Source: Gracilariopsis chorda (Eukaryota; Rhodophyta; Florideophyceae; Gracilariales; Gracilariaceae). From it: a DNA stretch of 63,202 nucleotides. Below are positions 60,877 to 63,202 of the stretch, in pieces. Every line of letters begins with the position of its first letter. The stretch's first letter is position 1. The position numbers were made by a program, and so were the translations under genes. The stretch spans positions 1 through 63,202 of the forward strand of contig NBIV01000396.1 in the NCBI GenBank assembly GCA_003194525.1, written 5' to 3'. Under the pieces are notes generated by a model. It worked only from the letters and a program-made list of their open reading frames with translations, was not told the DNA's origin and did no database searches.

Positions 60877-63051
60877 TTAGTTTTCCGCCTTCGGCGGTGG
60901 GTTGGTTTCCTCGACAACGAGTGCTTCATCCCGTTGACGGGGGTTTCTATCCGCATAAGCGGGGGTTGCAACGGATGGTTGCGTGATCTCCCGAATCGGG
61001 GTGTATGAAGCTTGCCGCGCACGCGGGGTCTGTGGTAGGGCGTGAGAAAAGTCCGTTTTAGCACGGAGGTAGGAAGCCGTCGGGACGGAACGTTTCTCCT
61101 CTGGAGTGAGGGCCTCATAATTTGCCACCACCTTGGCCATATCCTTCAGTGAACAAATACACTGAGGAGAGGTATGGCCATGGGCGTAGCACAGGTGGCA
61201 AATGAGAGCCAGCACCGCGACACGCGGATTATTATTCCGAGTATCGGAGAAGCGAACCGCAGGGCGGGTGTCAGTCCATCCAGGCCGTTGATAACGGGAT
61301 TGACCGTTTGAAAACGGGAGTCGTTGGGGTTGAACCGACTGTTACCACCGTATAGAACGGGATCTTCTGTTCCCGTATCATGGGTCATCTCCGTCGTTGA
61401 CGGTAACTCACTGGTGGGTATCGACACACCATCCCCTGCGCTAAATGCACGGTATCAAATCCCTGTCCAGGGTTCCCATCCGCGGTGAGCGGGAGAGAGG
61501 AAGCTTCGCTTTCCAGCAACAACGCCTTGGCGGATTTAGACCGATTGTTCGGAGTTCTTGCACGAAGTGCATCCCCTTCCGCTCGAGCGTGTTGGACCAG
61601 CTCGAGGTAGGTGATCCTTCGCTTGTCCTCCCGATAACGGGTAACTAAACTCCGGATTGCCGGGTCAAGACCATCAATGAACATGGTACTGCGCTCCCCA
61701 GCGGGGTATACGTTACCACATCTGTGGAAAGCCTTGTTAAGGCGCACCGAGTAATCGGTCTCGGTCTCTCCAGCACGCTGGCGTGTATCTCGCAAAGCGA
61801 GGATAGCCTGCTGAATAGCGGTGTTGGTGGCGTAGGAGCGCAGAAGATACTGCACAGCCTCCGGCCAGCAAGTAACTCCTCCCTCGGAGGCGCGAGAAGA
61901 TCCTCTGACAGAGGTGTATTGGTCCTCGGCCACTCCCGTAAGAAATACGGTAAAGCCAAATAGGCTTGTCCCTCATTCATACCGAGGATATCGGCCTCCG
62001 CTACAAAGCGGGATAGGAAATCCAGTACTAGGACTGGGTCCTCTCCAGTAAAATAACTGGTTGCGGAGCGAGAGCTGCATTCGCTTAATGCATTCTCGCA
62101 CCTTTCCCGTACCACGGGCGTACGTCCAAGTGACGAATCTTCAAGCCGGTAGTACCGGTATGATAAAAGCTTCCGGTAATCCGGGTTTGTCGGTTTCAAT
62201 TCCCGGAGACCGGGGTGTCTTCTCCCCTTCTGGCGGGTTCGGACCACACCTTCAGTGGCCGATGACCGCTTTCGAGCGGGAGGAGTAGCCTCGCTTCTCG
62301 TCCTCCGAGTCGGAGTCCGAGAGCTCGAGCTAACCGAATGGTTTCGGGGTGAGTCCGACGATGTCGAAGGAATCGGAGTCCGAATATTTTCGGTGATGTT
62401 TCCGTCGGTGACGGCGTTTCTTCTTCCCAGCAAGCTGGTCGTTGTGCGATGCCTCGTTTACCGGATCACCCGGGGATGGTTTGTCCATGAGGCACGAACT
62501 GCTCCAGCGTCTCCAGGCGGGCACCAATCCGATCAAATCGGGCTTCAACTCCTTCGATGAAGGCGGCGGGTTGTCCCAAACTCTCCAACACGGAGTTGAC
62601 GTCAGACCGTAAAATACGGAAGCTCCTCGGCGACCTCCTTTTACGGGGGTTGCCGAGACCACCTCTTGGAGGGATTTTAGTTCCCCTACAAGGGTGTCAT
62701 GGGCGGTCCACAGAGCGCGGACCTGGGATTCCAGGGAAGTCCCTGGGGGGTGTTATCGCCCGTTCCACGGGGGCTTGAAGCCGCGACAGCGGGAGCAGGC
62801 CGGGGTGCCTGGGGCACTGCGGCAACAGCCGGAGTCGATGCTGCATTCCCCTGCGGGGGTGATAACGAGGGCAAAAGGAGGTTCCGGGGTTCCCGGTCGG
62901 GGGTATCATTCCGCGATGAAGCGGCGCCAGCACGGCTGGAACTTGTCCGTATAGGGATACGGGGTACGAACCGAACTTCGGAAGTGTCCGCGTTGTCGCG
63001 GGAGCGACTACGCGTAACCACTGGCTCCGCGTCGGAGGGATTTCTCGACAT
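60877..63051 (-). pseudogene. gag: Gypsy-2 gag, broken into several frames
   Basis: It starts at the ATG at 63051 (MSRNPSDAEPVVTRSRSRDN). Pieces in order: a coiled-coil-like segment in another frame (ARFDRIGARLETLEQF, about 62505-62552); a Ser/Arg-rich segment and the start of the capsid (VLDFLSRFVAEADIL, 61965-62040); the capsid centre in a further frame (WPEAVQYLLRSYATNTAIQQ, YREDKRRITYLELVQHA); and a canonical CCHC zinc knuckle CHLCYAHGHTSPQC near 61160-61200. At least four frame changes separate them, too many for programmed shifting, so this gag is dead unless the sequence has errors. Confidence 0.75.
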
Positions 63052-63140
63052 GAGAAAATACCGTTACGACGGGAAACGATCACGGAACTTCCGGTGAATG
63101 AAAACAAACCTCGTAAGAGGGAAAACAAAAACCGATTCTA

Positions 63141-63153
63141 GGTCGGGAGACCA
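63141..63153 (-). promoter_or_regulatory. Gypsy-2 primer binding site
   Basis: The minus strand reads TGGTCTCCCGACC three bases inside the 5' LTR. The TGG start fits a tRNA 3' CCA end. Confidence 0.7.
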
Positions 63154-63156
63154 CTT

Positions 63157-63202
63157 TGTGGTGCAATGCCCCAAAGGGGAAAAACACCGAAAGACGTCCG
63201 GG
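63157..63202 (-). repeat. Gypsy-2 5' LTR, first 46 bp (cut by window)
   Basis: Identical to the start of the LTR at 53501-53546. The rest lies beyond the window. Confidence 0.9.

Larger units (their letters stand above)
53501..63202 (-). mobile_element. Gypsy-2: palindrome-saturated Ty3/gypsy element (right end cut)
   Basis: At least 9.7 kb on the minus strand, inserted in the copia pol gene. A full 3' LTR is at 53501-54307 and the first 46 bp of the 5' LTR are at 63157-63202. It has a PBS, gag with a CCHC knuckle, protease, RT, RNase H, integrase, a very long Pro-rich linker and a chromodomain. An extra ORF runs antisense between the 3' LTR and pol. Frames change at several points, so this copy is defective, though its RT catalytic box is intact. 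The whole sequence is packed with short perfect palindromes, a feature not seen in gypsy-1. Confidence 0.93.

Noticed and set aside
53501..63202. CRISPR-like repeated short palindromes
   Set aside because: Stems differ in sequence and spacing is irregular; no constant repeat and spacer layout, and the sequence encodes a retrotransposon.

Overview
This is a repeat-rich eukaryotic nuclear window. I see no rRNA, tRNA, CRISPR array or bacterial operon structure. It holds Ty3/gypsy and Ty1/copia retrotransposons, a Mutator-like DNA transposon, and small intron-poor host-like genes in long, low-information spacers. A red alga with a retrotransposon-rich genome (for example Chondrus) would fit, but this is a guess from overall style, not from a marker gene.

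Layout. 1-2.46 kb: left copy of a 2.4-kb direct repeat whose second copy is at 44.18-46.62 kb. 2.8-5.6 kb: a shattered, unrecognised gene. 6.7-13.9 kb: a 0.75-kb inverted repeat around 5.7 kb of sequence; the same region carries one arm (11.44-12.47 kb) of a 1.03-kb inverted duplication whose mate is at 41.70-42.73 kb. 14.2-22.3 kb: three members (B, C, D) of a multicopy family of Pro/Ser-rich proteins. 22.7-27.7 kb: a complete Ty3/gypsy chromovirus (gypsy-1) with 211-bp LTRs and a TGTGC target duplication. 29.3-37.2 kb: a complete, very young Mutator-like element with 374-bp terminal inverted repeats and a 10-bp target duplication; it encodes a MULE transposase and a Ulp1-type (C48) cysteine protease. 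38.3-39.1 kb: family member E. 44.2-48.7 kb: family members F and G. 50-51 kb: retroelement fossils. 51.6-53.5 kb: a decayed copia pol gene, cut at base 53500 by a second gypsy element (gypsy-2) that fills the window to its right edge.

Three things stand out. First, gypsy-2 is saturated along its length (LTR, antisense ORF, gag, pol) with perfect short palindromes of 4-8 bp stem and 1-8 nt loop, about one every 20-30 bp; gypsy-1 and the copia fragment show nothing similar. Second, seven loci (A-G) belong to one fast-evolving gene family. They share 5' leader elements, a start-codon context, a basic patch, a D-x-G-x-Q motif with a TQT core, and in two members a tail of SUMO-interacting-motif-like repeats. 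Three of them have a divergently transcribed 99-aa basic protein gene upstream. Third, the MULE pairs its transposase with a SUMO-protease-like protein that seems to carry its own copy of the transposase's Cys/His DNA-binding module.

The retroelement genes each follow the usual copy-and-insert logic (gag, protease, RT, RNase H, integrase with chromodomain), but most are damaged. The MULE looks intact. The family genes B, D, E and G are open reading frames; A, C and F are split by frameshifts.
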